From: Chrysomallon squamiferum
Lineage: Eukaryota; Mollusca; Gastropoda; Neomphalida; Peltospiridae
Direction of reading: 5' to 3'
NCBI GenBank assembly: GCA_012295275.1
Contig: CM022672.1
Coordinates: 18,237,394-18,292,393, forward strand
Length of the DNA: 55,000 nt
Part shown: positions 38,948 through 54,681 of the stretch, in pieces
Layout: each line of letters begins with the position of its first letter
Position numbering within the stretch: position 1 is the first letter of the stretch
Translations under genes and position numbers: made by a program
The notes under the pieces: generated by a model
Told to the model about the DNA's origin: nothing
Databases searched by the model: none
Seen by the model: only the letters and a program-made list of their open reading frames with translations

Positions 38948-40076
38948 TTTGATATCTATCCCCTACTCAACTTAGAAAATTAGTAAGACCCTCAGATAAT
39001 ATATCACTTTATCAAAGAGTTTTTATGTATTGCTTTGAGGTTTAAGAAAATTTGAGACTGTTATAACCTGATACTGTTATTAAAGCCTTTTCTGATTTTA
39101 ATTTTCCTAAATTTGAGAGTGTTATAACCTGATACTTTTATTAAAGCCTTTTTTGATGTTAATTTTCCTCAAGATTGATAAACCAAATTTCAAAGAAGTA
39201 TCTCATTTTAACAGATAATCCTGGACACGATGAATCAGCCACAGATTCTTGTCAGGCGTCTCCTTAAAGAATCAGTATCTAAATACGGCATCACCCAGTT
39301 CCCATCACTGTATTCACTGTCGAAGGATGGAGCATATCAAAAACTGGCAGTGTTAGTTTTCAGTTTTATTTCATACACATCAGAAACAGTTAGATAATTC
39401 ATGTCAATCCTGTTAGTTTCTAGCAAAGTTGTATGCAATGGACACCTTGCATTTAACCAATAAAAGTTACACATTGGAATTGAAATTGTGGGTTTCTGCT
39501 CTAATGTCATGATGATAATCATCATCATGCAAAAATCATATAACTGAGAAATTATCATATTCAAATGTTTCAAGGTAATCTATAAAAATTTATATGCCTA
39601 TAGATGTAAATATATACACACACCCACATATACACCACACCCTCACATACACAAGAATGCATATTTGCATATATATTGTGTTTTGTAAATTTTATTTTCA
39701 GTGGCAAAGGTGGTGAGAATGACCGTGCACTGTTTATCAATGTCATAAAGGAGAAGTTTGGCATCAACCTGAATGAAGGAGAGGAAGATGGCGCTGGTCA
39801 AGGTGACATGTCAAAGAACACAGACAATGAGGGTGCTGATAAAGATGAGCTGTCTACACACATTTCAAATGTGTAAGTACATACTGTTGAAAGGTTATCA
39901 CTTTAAGTCACGTAAGTCACGCAAGTCACGTAAGTGCTGTGATATATTCTGTTTCATGTGACAAATTGTAAACCTCTGAATCAGTCCTATAATTTATTTT
40001 ATCAAAACAACAAAAACATCAATAATAATAATAATAATAGTAGTAATAGTAATAGTAATAGTAATAGTAATAATAA

Positions 40077-40111
<35 letters not shown>

Positions 40112-43100
40112 ATAATAATAATTTAAAATATAAATTTAAAAAAAAAAAAAAAAAAATCTGACTTGTTTTTCTACCCATCATCTACATTTCTCTGTCTCAG
40201 ATGTAACTAATATCAGAAATGTTCTCATTTGATATTAATAGGATTGCAACTTACTAAACTATGGAAATGTAAAATAATTTCTATAATTATGAATTGCAGT
40301 TTTATAGCTTTTTTTTTTTTTAATCTTTCCTAAAGGTCGGTTGTGCATATGCAGGACATAGAATCAGCTGTCACCTATTTGTTCAGACAAGAAGTTGCAA
40401 TTCACAAGAATATAAATGGTGAGGCATTTCAAGCTTTGAAGAACTTTGTCTTGATACTTGCAAAGGTAAGACAAAATATTTGTGATCTTTTAAACATTTA
40501 CTGTAACTTACAGAAGATAGAAGTCTTTAAAGAGAGTGAATTCTAAAACTGTATCCATGGAAGAATGAACCTATATTCGACAAATAATATTCTGCACTGT
40601 ATTAGCATAATCAGTCTGGATTTGATTTATTTTGATTTATCTGATTTACTAGATATATATATATATCATACATAAAATTTAATACATTTTTCATTTTAGA
40701 ATTAAAAAAAAAAGAAAAAAAATTGGAATATGCTATTAAGCTACTTGATGTTTTGCAGTACTTGCCTGTCAGGAAGCCCATCTCTAGTTTTCTGTGGAAG
40801 GTTTCTGACTGGCTCAGTGAACAACATGGTGGACTGACTGGTGAAGAATGGAGTCATCAAATAGAAAGTCTACAGGTGAGAACAGCTTTGGTTTACTTTT
40901 AACATGCTACAGGGGACACAGATTTATACACAGGTTTATACACAAGTTTATACACAAGTTAGAGTATCACATGCTGATTTTCCTGCTGTGCAGGCATTCT
41001 GTGGTAAGCAATGCTGATTAAGAAAGGGCTGGGTTATTTTTAAAAAACTGCCATTGTTTTTCCAACATGGACCATGTGAGCAAGGACCACATAATGACAT
41101 GCTGGTTTACATTTTCCTGCTGAGAAGTATTTTGTGTTACGTGATGCATGCCTAAAGTGTTTTTTGCCTGCAGTGGATTCTTTTACTTTTTTTTTGAAAT
41201 GTTAAAGTTATGATTAGTTATCAGTTAATAAGAAAAATGCATAGCTGTGATTGTCCATTCCTGTCTGTTTATCTTCTGTGAATTGAAATATTAATTTGAA
41301 ATAAACTAAATCCCTCTTTTCACTGAAAAAAAGCTTAACAGGTGAGTTTTGATTATTATAGCCAACAGTCTTTTTTCCATCCTGGTGGCTGCTACATTTA
41401 AAAAAAAAAGATGTTTGCCTTTCTATCTTTGGGAATCTTATATTATCAGTCTTGCAATTAAAGATCACCAAAATAATGCAAATGGCAAAATATAATTGGA
41501 AGTTTGGCATTAAATTAACGCTTGTGGCCTCTCTCAGAGTTTTAATTTCCCACAAAAAAACATTTGTTTTTTGTTTTTTTTGCCAATCATCCCATAATTT
41601 ATACGATCCAGTAATTTGAGAAATGGATCAGTAATCACTAACACATTTTGATAGCAGTTGTTGAAAACTATGAAAATTACTTCATCATTAACAGGCATCA
41701 TTCACAGATGGTAGATCATGCAGGGCTAGATTAGCCATTACAGTAATGACTGTAAAAATGCAATTAAAGTAATAAATTCATTATGTTTTCTAGTAACTAG
41801 TTAACTAATTGTTATCTAGCCTTAAAACTTCAGAAAAACTTTCAGGTGCTAAATATTCATTCTTTAAATCATTCAGAATGTCGAGGTATGCTTCATTTTG
41901 TTTTATTTTCTTTGCTTTGCTTCATTCTGTTTTATGTTATAGTTATCATTCAAGCAACATTATCTGACAGAGAGATCCACATGACACGTCATTACTCAGA
42001 TAATGTATTCCACTAATATTTATCATGCATACATAATTGATATTAATTTCCATTCAGACCTCCTACACAGACATCAATAATTGTATCAGCTTGGTTTTTC
42101 AGAAGTAGGATATTTTTTTTTTTTTTTTTTTTTTATAACTGGAACAGATGTTTTAGCCTACAACATCTTGCAGTGCGCAGTTTGCATCTACAGATCTATA
42201 ATTTAAACATTTGAAATATCCCCAGACTGCCTCTGTGTCAGTTTTATTATTCATGTTTTATGCGTCTGTTAGCATTGCTAAAAGCTGTTGCCTTAAAGAA
42301 AACACTGATGAAATGTCTTGAGAGTATGTTAGTAGAAGGCCATATGGAGGATATTTTAGAAGATTATTATTATTATTATTACTTTTGGTAGCAGTTTATG
42401 GGCAATTAAAAAAAAAATAATAATAATAATAAAATAAGACAAAACAAACAAAACAAAACAATTAAATAGAACATAGATGTCATATTTTAGCACATCCAAC
42501 TAAATATTTTGTGTCTTAATTTTTTGGAATATAAAATACATTAATTGAAATAGCCTAGAAAAAAAAAGAAGAAAAAAAAAGATGTTTGAAATTAGTATTA
42601 GTCTGTTTATTCCACTTGTTCTTTTAAAAGTAAAATGACTATTTGTAACTTAGTTTTTATTAAACAAAATATTATAAAGCATGTTTGTTTATTATTATTT
42701 TTTTTTTTTTTTAATTGAAGAACTTGATGCATACAAAATGCACAGGAAAGAAATTAAATAACACTAATACTAACATTGATACTAATTTTAATTAAGACAA
42801 AACATACTGATTTGATACAGTAACCAGGATAAAAATATTACTCTTCTTGTTGTATGTTTCAATGATGCTTCGTTATATTGCTCTTGCTAATTTGGCAGAA
42901 TCTCACATGTATTGTTATTTTCTAATTGTTCTGAACTATAGAAAAAGAAAAAGAAAAAAAAGAAGAAATTGTGGGTGAAAACAACTGTGAGTCTGTGAGA
43001 TTCCAGCTAAAAGTTTTTTTTTTTAAACTTTACTTTTTAGTTCAGTTTGTAGATAGTTGAGATTGCCTGCTACTGCTGTCTACCATTATGTGTTAACAGA

Positions 43101-43940
43101 AGTACTGAATTAATATGATTGTTTGGCCAAAGTGCAAAAGTCACAGATTTATTTAACTAAAAACTGCTGAAGCTGTATAATTTTCAATTAAAGGAATCAT
43201 TCACTTATTATTTGTACCGTTATTTTCAGAATGTATGCTTTGTCTTTTAACATTTTCGTGAAATAATGTATATTCTAATTTCATCTGCTTCCTTAATATC
43301 ATTCTTATTATTAATTCTTCAAGAGATTTTCTTTAGGTTTTCTTTTTTTATTATTATTATTTAATTCAATTATCTTTGTTTTCTGTTTTCTTTTATTTAA
43401 CCATTATAGATTTTATTTTTATTTTTTGGTCTTAATTTTGCTTTTATATATCTATTTTTTGAATTTAAAAAAAAAATTATTATTATTTTATATTTTTTAA
43501 TTCACATTGTTTTTTTAAAAAATATATTGTTTTTGTTTTTAGTCAAAAGAATCATTTCTGCCAGATAATATAGTCTGGACTGGTTGTCATGGCAGTAAGA
43601 TGAAATTCAGGGGATATCCATGTAGCATGTGGACAATGTTCCACACCCTGACAGTCAGCTCTTACTTGTCCTCCAGGAAAGATAAAGGTAAAACATATTA
43701 TTTTCTGTCAACACAGTTCATAACTGTTACAATCTGTAAGTCATTTTTATAGTCTTGATGAAAGGATAAAATTATATTTAACATTTGTAAACATTTATTT
43801 CAGTACTGAAAACCAAAGTTTTCTGAGATACCTGTAAAATGTTTAAATCTGAATTCAGTACTCAAAATTAGTTTTCTGAGGTATATGTAGAATTTTTAAA
43901 ATGCTTAAGACTAGAACAAAATACTGGCTGGAATGGATCA

Positions 43941-43994
<54 letters not shown>

Positions 43995-44844
43995 TTGTGT
44001 GTGTGTGTCCATGCATGTGTTTGTGAATGCATGCATATGCTTGTTTGCCTGATTATTATTTTTTTATAAATAAATGTAATATAATACATCATCTATTTTT
44101 TCACCTGTGTTTTGTTTTTCTTGCCCAGTGGAACGCGACCCAGTGGAAGTTTTATCAGCAGTCCGTGGGTACATGACACACTTCTTTGGCTGTACAGAAT
44201 GTGCCAAGAACTTCAACAAAATGGCCGTCACAATCCCACAAGAAGTAAAGAAGATGCCAGACTCTGTGCTGTGGCTGTGGAGTGCTCACAACAAAGCCAA
44301 CAAGAGACTCCACGGTGACCAGACCGAAGATCCTTTTTACCCCAAAATCCAGTTTCCATCTAAGGTCATGTGTTCCGAATGTCACAAACCGGGAAGCACG
44401 AATGCCAATCCTATCTGGAACACACCGGAAGTGTTCAAGTACATCATCCACATGTACAGAGCGGAGGACATAGAAGAGGATGTGTCGAAGAATGCCAGTG
44501 GACAGACTCAGAAACCTGGAGGGGCAACGGAAGAACTCGACTGGTGGGAGAGGCAGCAGAGAAAACAAGATCTGCGCAAGATCCAGGATATTCGCAGCAG
44601 GAAGAAGAACGGCTTCAGAGAAAGGCTGGAGAAACGGGAGTGGATTGAATTTCATCACCAGTTTAATGTAAAGGAAAAAGTATTTATTAGCACGAAAGCA
44701 ATCAGTAGTTGGGGATTCCTAAGTAGTGTTGATCTAGGGATGTGTATGATTTTCTATTTTGTATGTGCTGTAATTATTTTGCTTATGTACTATCATTTTA
44801 CTGTGAGAAAAAAATGGCGACCATGTGGCTTTTTTCCTGTATGA
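34750..44844 (+). CDS. QSOX1: Quiescin sulfhydryl oxidase, copy B (QSOX-B), 10 coding exons
   Basis: Second QSOX gene, divergent from copy A. Exons: 34750-34993, 36795-36895, 37300-37451, 38116-38206, 39215-39351, 39702-39872, 40336-40465, 40759-40875, 43543-43687, 44129-44844. All junctions are GT-AG; 2004 nt, 667 aa. Domains: N-terminal hydrophobic signal (about 6-22), Trx domain with CGHC at 63-66, second Trx-like fold without CxxC (about 166-260), acidic linker (about 266-290), helix-rich region (300-381), ERV/ALR domain with structural cysteines near 396 and 408, CTEC at 451-454, WSAHNKAN and CSEC at 511-514. A transmembrane helix (about 630-653) and a short basic tail follow. This is the full QSOX architecture at about the usual length for the membrane-anchored form. 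Expected in Golgi, cell surface or secreted fluid. Intron phases are 1,0,2,0,2,2,0,0,1, the same as copy A. The symbol names the family, not proven orthology. Confidence 0.94.
37676..37760 (+). repeat. Possible transposon end in QSOX-B intron 3
   Basis: GGGTCATTCCATGTCAAATC, then a C/A homopolymer, then CAACCGTCTCAGATTTTTAT. I recall this word as a widespread animal interspersed repeat, but cannot name the family and see no matching opposite end in the window. Confidence 0.3.
37993..38060. repeat. (CA)n microsatellite in QSOX-B intron 3
   Basis: CA dinucleotide with one AAT interruption, about 55 bp before the exon 4 acceptor. Confidence 0.95.
38535..38943. repeat. TAGA and TA microsatellites in QSOX-B intron 4
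   Basis: TAGA-type repeats at about 38535-38620, then (TA)n at about 38689-38725 and 38908-38943. Confidence 0.9.
39050..39171. repeat. 61-bp tandem duplication in QSOX-B intron 4
   Basis: Two adjacent copies of a segment starting TTTGAGA and containing GTTATAACCTGATACT and TTATTAAAGCC, with a few substitutions. It ends about 40 bp before the exon 5 acceptor. Confidence 0.85.
39702..39872 (+). CDS. QSOX1: QSOX-B exon 6: end of Trx2 and acidic linker
   Basis: 171 bp, phases 2/2. The conserved GGENDRALFINVIKEKFG segment is followed by a Glu/Asp/Asn/Gly-rich stretch (NEGEEDGAGQ, then DNEGADKDE). This is where copy A has its Thr-rich spacer. The donor GTAAGT is at 39873, and related CGTAAGT-type sequences follow closely in the intron. 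Confidence 0.88.
40021..40158. repeat. (AAT)n(AGT)n and poly(A) in QSOX-B intron 6
   Basis: A trinucleotide array with alternating AAT and AGT blocks, then A17. The Asn/Ser repeat frame over it is not a gene. Confidence 0.9.
40918..40962. repeat. 14-bp tandem repeat in QSOX-B intron 8
   Basis: Three units of the type TTTATACACAAG beginning shortly after the exon 8 donor. Confidence 0.7.
43543..43687 (+). CDS. QSOX1: QSOX-B exon 9: start of ERV/ALR domain
   Basis: 145 bp, preceded by a 2.67-kb intron, the longest in this gene. Encodes [20 protein letters not shown] and FHTLTV. In the 27-codon core only 4 of 81 bases differ from copy A. Confidence 0.92.
43941..44010. repeat. (GT)n microsatellite in QSOX-B intron 9
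   Basis: About 70 bp of GT with TTT interruptions, 119 bp upstream of exon 10. Confidence 0.95.
44129..44844 (+). CDS. QSOX1: QSOX-B exon 10: catalytic CxxC, FAD site, TM anchor
   Basis: 716 bp. Contains CTEC, the [16 protein letters not shown]-contact helix and CSEC. It then has a charged region (LDWWERQQRKQD), the transmembrane helix MIFYFVCAVIILLMYYHF and the tail TVRKKWRPCGFFPV. Copy A has no comparable cytosolic tail. The exon is visibly GC-richer than its introns. Confidence 0.92.
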
Positions 44845-45230
44845 TTCTGTTCTTTTATTTTATATTGCCGGTGAAGGTTGAATGATTTTTTTTATTTTTT
44901 TTTTTTTTTTTAAATCCATTTCTTTTCACTGTTGTCATATTCTGTTTTGATTGTTTATTCTTAAGAACTTGGGCCTTTGATTATAGAGTATTACAGACTA
45001 AGCTATGAAAATAATACATGAATGGTTGAATCTCTTGTTGTTAAGTATGTATGTTATCTCTAAACTTGTCTCATGTATTTTATAATCAAAGGCCAGCTTT
45101 TGTTTTTATTTCTGTTCCAGAAATAATGATATGAAAGTTTTTTGAAACACTATTTTGATTTTTAAGATATATATTTTTATAATATAGTTTGTTGTGACAG
45201 ATATAAAAATGTTTTAAATTTCTGAGGCAT

Positions 45231-45236
45231 AATAAA
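45231..45236 (+). terminator. Candidate poly(A) signal of QSOX-B
   Basis: AATAAA about 387 bp after the QSOX-B stop codon. Further hexamers occur later (for example 47225-47230), so longer 3' UTR forms are possible. Confidence 0.4.
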
Positions 45237-46924
45237 AACTTACTAATTATTTTTGGAACAAAACCTGGTCTTCATTTTAAGTTAATTCACTTCACAACAT
45301 ATTCTGTACATTTAGCATGTATGTATATATGTATATAAACCGTGAATTCTTGTGTGCAATGTCATTATTTTGCATTGGTGTCTTCATGTTCATTGCATTC
45401 TGTTGTGATATGCGTGTGTACTCAGTTGATTCTGATTCTTGTTTCACTCAAAGTTCACTGTAACTGTCTGTATCTGAAGTTTAACTCAGGCTCAAACAAC
45501 AGATGATGTCGTCTAAATGAGATTTATGTTGAATGCTGTGGCTGTGGTGTTAAAATGAGTTCTGCAAAAAGTTTGAGCCATTGTATTTTATATATGGACC
45601 AAGAATGTGCGCACTGAAGACCTTGAGCTTTCTGGTCAGACGTTTCTCAGGTATTAGTTGCCTTTGACATTAATTGATATGTAAATCTGAACTTTTTTTA
45701 TTGCTAATTCTGAGTATAAAATTCCCTCCTAAAAACAAACTTTTGTCATAGCAATATTTTGGAAAGAGTCTTCCGTTTTGAACTTGTCTCTTATTGGGGA
45801 GGTTTTCATTTAGATTACCCCATAGTGATGTTTTTATAGGTATTCCTTCAATTATGTCGCAGACATACACAACTCTAAACGCTTTTCTTTGGATCAGCTT
45901 CATAACCCCTGATGATTCATTCACTTCATTGCCTTTAGAGATTTCATTAACTTGCATTTGAAGCTTCTTTTCTTCTCTTTCATGATATTAATTCTGGTTG
46001 TGATTTCATTTGCTAACAATATAGATCTGAACTTCAATTTAAACACTGTCCCGCAGAAATAAGCAGCCCCGAGACATACTCCTCCTCTTGGATTCAAATA
46101 AGCTATATTTACATTTACAATCTATTATCTGTTACTTAAAACCTCTTTTGCTTCATCTCACAGATTATTCTGTGAAAATATGGCAACATGTTTATAAAAT
46201 AAAACTAAAATGTCTGATATCAAAGGCCACTGATGCCTTCTGATTTGTCAGAAACTAAATTTTACAATTTTCGGTTTTGTTTTATAAACTTGGTACCATA
46301 AAATATTCTCCTTCTTTGCCTTGTTTTTAATCTTTTATTTTCCCATTTGTTTCCTTTCTCTTGTCATTTTTAAATGTGTAGCCAAACATATCCTTAATTT
46401 TTAGTTTGATGCTATTAATTGTGTTATCTATGGTAAAATAAATTTTGTGAATTTCCAAATGCATCTCAAATGTTACAAATGTGATGTAAATATGTAATGT
46501 TTAATATTAATTTCTACAGTGACAATGAATGTTTTTGTATTGTTAAATTTTCATCTTCAACAGATTTGTTTTGTTTTGGTATAGTTATTATACATTTATT
46601 ATCCTTGTGCTGCTTTCTTTTTTATTTTCATACATTAACTCCAAAGCATGGACATCAAAAGCATGGCTTATATATATAATTTTAATTTTTTTTAACCAAA
46701 ATGTCTGTCTGGTTTTTAAAATTGTTAAATTGATTGTCATGAAATCTGTAAGGAATTTGTTTTTTTTCTTCTTTCAGTTATAGATAGTTTATCGTCCCAA
46801 GCGCTGATATTTCAAAGGCGAATGAGGCAACATTTAAATGAAGCTGTGACATTCAGACACTAACAGTTCTGTGCTGCTTTTATTCTTCTAGCTAGATGGA
46901 AAATAAAGCAATACTCAGCATAAA

Positions 46925-46958
<34 letters not shown>

Positions 46959-49900
46959 CTCTAACAAATTCCAACTATAGACCATTTTTTGTTTGCTTGT
47001 AGACATGCTTCTACCAAGGTGTTGGTGCTTGATAAACACAAAACAGTTTTCTATTCTGTCTAGTCAGTCATTGCATGTGTCCTGTTAAAACCAAAGGTTG
47101 AAGACTTTGTTTTTTTGTTCCACCTTTTCCATTTTGGATCTTTAAATGGTGAATAATCTATGTCAGATGTTTTCTTTGTTTTTCATTATTTACCCTTGAT
47201 TCTGGTGCATTATGTATGCTTTGAAATAAAAGACTTTTAAAAAAAAATACACATCAAATGGATTTGTGGATATTGTCTGCAGGTACTAAAGGAAAAAAAA
47301 AAAAAAAAAAAAGCCACATTGAAACCATCATAATTTGTTTTTCAATTTAATATTTTGAGAATTTGATCTCAGCAAAGATATGATTCCAGCATTTCATTTT
47401 CTAAAGATTTTTATTTTCTCTGTGTTCTGAATGTATTAAATTTCTTTGTTGTATTTCTGTTTATTTACTTTATAATTCTGTACTAAAATATATTAATTTC
47501 ATTACATGCACATTTTCCTTTTGTGTTTTACTATATCCTAAATTTTCTGAATAAAGTAAATTAAAAATTAAAAATTATTAAACTGAAACACTTTATTGTT
47601 TATGAATTGTATGATATGACTATACCTATCCATAAGTATTTAATTTTTGTTTATAATTAAATATTCTTGTCTGTTAAATAAAAGAGGAATTATTATCTTC
47701 TTTTTTCTAACACGTGCACATTCTGTCTCAGTCTCTGTATTTGCTTTCTTTCTCTTGCATTTTTATGTCGGAATCTGGAATCAATATATATTTAAATGAA
47801 AATACTTTTGCTAGCTATATACACTGGTTTGTCTACTTAAAATGGCTTTTAAAATAGTTAAATGTATGAGAACTTTATGAAAGTCACGGTACTAATTTAT
47901 CTAGTCAGATGCTTGTTAAATTTTAGTAATGTTAATTTGATCTCAGTTTTTAATGATGGTGATGAGGTCAAATTAGGCTGTATAACAGTTTGTATCATTG
48001 ATAAATTTTAATTTTCAGCATCTGAATTTTAAATGGCTGATAATTCAGATTTTTACAAATTTAAAAAAACTGTTATTATATAACTACTTGAATTTTAATA
48101 GTATTTTGGTGAAATATCCAAAATTAGTTTCATTAACTCTTTTTTTAAATATTCTTTTAACATATGAAAATGCTACAAAGGTTTAAATTAATACTGAAAA
48201 TAAAACTAAACTTGAATATTTAAATACAATTTTATCAAGGTTTTTATACATTCTGAGCATTTTTCTTTCATGTTATACAGTATGTTGTTACAGAGTTAGG
48301 GTATGGGTACTTGCACCATTTGTTATGTTGTATTGATTTTGTTCTTTTATTTTTTCTTATTTCTTCCAATTTTGGAGTGGTATATAATATTGTTCTGTGT
48401 CTGTCTACCTGTTAGTCTGATGATAACATGTTGAAGCAGTTTCTTGTTTCTTGGTGTAAGCAGTAAAAATGACAAAATTCTTTCAAAAAAAAAAGAAAAG
48501 AATGCTAATTAATAATCTGTTGTTTATTTTAAATATAAACAAATATAATTAATTATTATTATTATTATTATTTATAAAACTATTTCTATAATACACTGAA
48601 GGCTGAAAAAATAGAATGAGAAGGTAAATAATTAAATTATTATTTATTTTATTACTGTTATTGTTAATTTTTTTTTCTTTTTAAGAGGAAAAAAATAGTT
48701 TTGGGTAAATTTTACTGCATGTCTTTGTCAAAATTTATGGTTGTGGTTTCTCAGTGTGTGATTACCATATTACCTAACCTTTGTTATATTTATGAATGTT
48801 GCAATTACTGTCATTAATATGTAACAGTGTTGTGTCTGAATATTTATTATAAAACTGAAAAAAGTTATTAATGTGAGTAAGTAAATAAACTTTGCAAGAG
48901 ATTGTACTAATGCCGGATATATATATAATTATTTATTTCAATACGTTTTTTTTTTTTTTTTTTTTTTTTTTAACTCAAATTCTGAAAATATTGTAGCCAG
49001 CAGCTACTGTTCTTTATGTATAAAAACAAAACGAATTGAAAACACCAAAGATAAACAATAACAAGCAGGAAGAAGTATTTATTATCTTTAAATTATTCAG
49101 GTAGTTTTGATATAGAGATATTATGCGTATCCTTTAACAGTAAAAAATAATAAAGTCATATCTGATCATCAACCTTTTTGAAAGTTAATGTATAATGAAT
49201 ATGAAAAAGGTGAGGGGAGGTGTGTTGTTTTATTTATCATGAAACATTCCAGCTAGTCTGTTTCCAAACAAAATCCAAAAACCTGTAGTATGTATAAGTA
49301 TCTCTAATAAACTTCTTTTTTTGCAATCACAATTGTTGTTTTGTTGTTTTTTCCCAGATGTTTATTGTTTAGTATATTACTTTTATTGTTACAGAAAAAA
49401 AAAAAAAAAAAAAAAAATAATAAAAAATTTAAAATTTGTGTTATCTAATATTGTTTTCTCTTCAAATCAATAACATTTAATACAAGAAAAAAATTAATAA
49501 TAAAACAAATTCTTCATCATCTCTGTAATATATTTTCTTCTTAAGCAAAGTTACTAGAGTTTTGATGACAAATAATAACTTTATTTTTTTTAATATCTAA
49601 TCTTATTTTTCTAAATTTTTTTTTTTTTCTTTTTTGATAAATATGATTGTCACCCTGTGTCATTAGAACATACCAGTTTGTATAATTTATGCAAAAGCAG
49701 GTAAGTCATTAAACAGATATGATTGTTTAATCAATTTGTACTAATGTAGTCATCAGTAAATTTAAAAATCACAATTCTTAATGATATCTATATAGAATAT
49801 TTATAGTTGAATAAAATAAATAATATATCTATAAAATTAATAATAATAAATACTATGATAATTCAATTAATTATTATTAATTCAAGTCCTGTACACAATT

Positions 49901-50186
49901 GCCTTTGCACCCAGAGATAACAGACACAATGCAAAGTTTTATAAGAAAACAAAAGACTAAATCTGATTTGTCAGTATAATTATCCAGTGACCTGGTCCTG
50001 TATAAGCACAGTGGCTTGAACTGATTGTAGATCAATAAACATATCTGAATTCAATTCTGTTGACTATAGCCATCGTCCAAATATGTAAATAAACTTATCT
50101 CTTGGTATGATTGGTAATGACGGGCTTTGACAATAATTAGAAAGCAAACTAATTCTTAAAATGTAAATTATATAATTTCACTCTAA

Positions 50187-50243
<57 letters not shown>

Positions 50244-50463
50244 TATTATTATTAAAGATATATGTTTTGGTTCTTTCTGTTAATTCCTTCTGTGAAATAT
50301 CAGTGTTAACAGCATGGTCCATGATAATACAATTTAAAATATATTTTCTGTAATATCTGGTTCTTTATTTCTGACGTTAAAACGTCTATAAAATACTTGA
50401 ATATACCTGCACACTAGTTTTATTTTACATCCTTGTTAAATAAAAATCTATTACCAACACTTT

Positions 50464-50471
<8 letters not shown>

Positions 50472-50554
<83 letters not shown>
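50472..50554. repeat. (GA)n microsatellite upstream of PSMB5
   Basis: About 80 bp of GA dinucleotide, about 340 bp before the PSMB5 start codon. Confidence 0.95.
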
Positions 50555-50558
<4 letters not shown>

Positions 50559-50896
50559 CGTAGTATCTGACTTCCTAATGGCAACATATTTCTAAAATAA
50601 ATTAAAACCTTTGACGTTTCAAGAAATTCGTTGATAATGTCATTGTCACGGATTTTAAATTTTGAGTACGTTTTTATTTGTATACATGCAAAAATCTGTT
50701 AACTAATTTTTGTCTTTAAATATTAATCTTTAATATAGTTTATTTTTATAACACTATCACTAAACTCAAATGCCAACATATATTTAAATATAATTAAAAT
50801 CTTCAGATGAATTTTCGTGTTGAAGTCGAATTAAAGACGAGAAAATACATTGATGCTTGTCATTCGGGGAGGAATTAACAACAGAAAATTAAGAAA

Positions 50897-54298
<3,402 letters not shown>

Positions 54299-54675
54299 TG
54301 ACACTTTAAAGACTGAACTAAAAACAGGGAGAAATTGTTAAAAACGTTTATCATCTTAGTGATGGTTTATCACATTTCGTTCATTGCAGGAAGAGTTTCG
54401 CACATTCATTAAATTAATTATCAATAACAGTGAAGGGTGTTTTTTGTTTCACTTTCTTGTTTCTTTTTTTTTTTTGTTTTAAAATTAATATCCCACATGA
54501 AATAGTTTTGAAGTTTTTATTTATTTTATTAATATGTTTTTTCCCCAATCTGTTTACAATGAAAAGTAAACGTGATATGTTTCTTTAAAAAAAAAAAAAA
54601 GGCATCTGATGTGATTTCATTGTCTAATGTTATTAAGCACCAGTAATAAGGAATTTAATTAAACTAATGAAAGTA

Positions 54676-54681
54676 AATAAA
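54676..54681 (+). terminator. Candidate poly(A) signal of PSMB5
   Basis: AATAAA about 378 bp after the PSMB5 stop. It is the first canonical hexamer I noticed downstream, in an A/T-rich 3' UTR. AATAAA is common by chance here, so this is a candidate only. Confidence 0.4.

Larger units (their letters stand above)
44845..50896. other. QSOX-B 3' UTR/flank and PSMB5 upstream region
   Basis: AT-rich sequence with T26 (46927-46952), A21 near 47290-47311, (AAT)n (50191-50242) and (GA)n (50472-50554). The first few hundred bases are presumably QSOX-B 3' UTR. The last 250 or so before 50897 should hold the PSMB5 promoter, where I see no clear TATA box. No additional gene was recognised; the small AT-rich ORFs lack protein character. 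Confidence 0.7.

Noticed and set aside
44155-44658. 167-codon minus-strand open frame
   Set aside because: Antisense shadow of QSOX-B exon 10.
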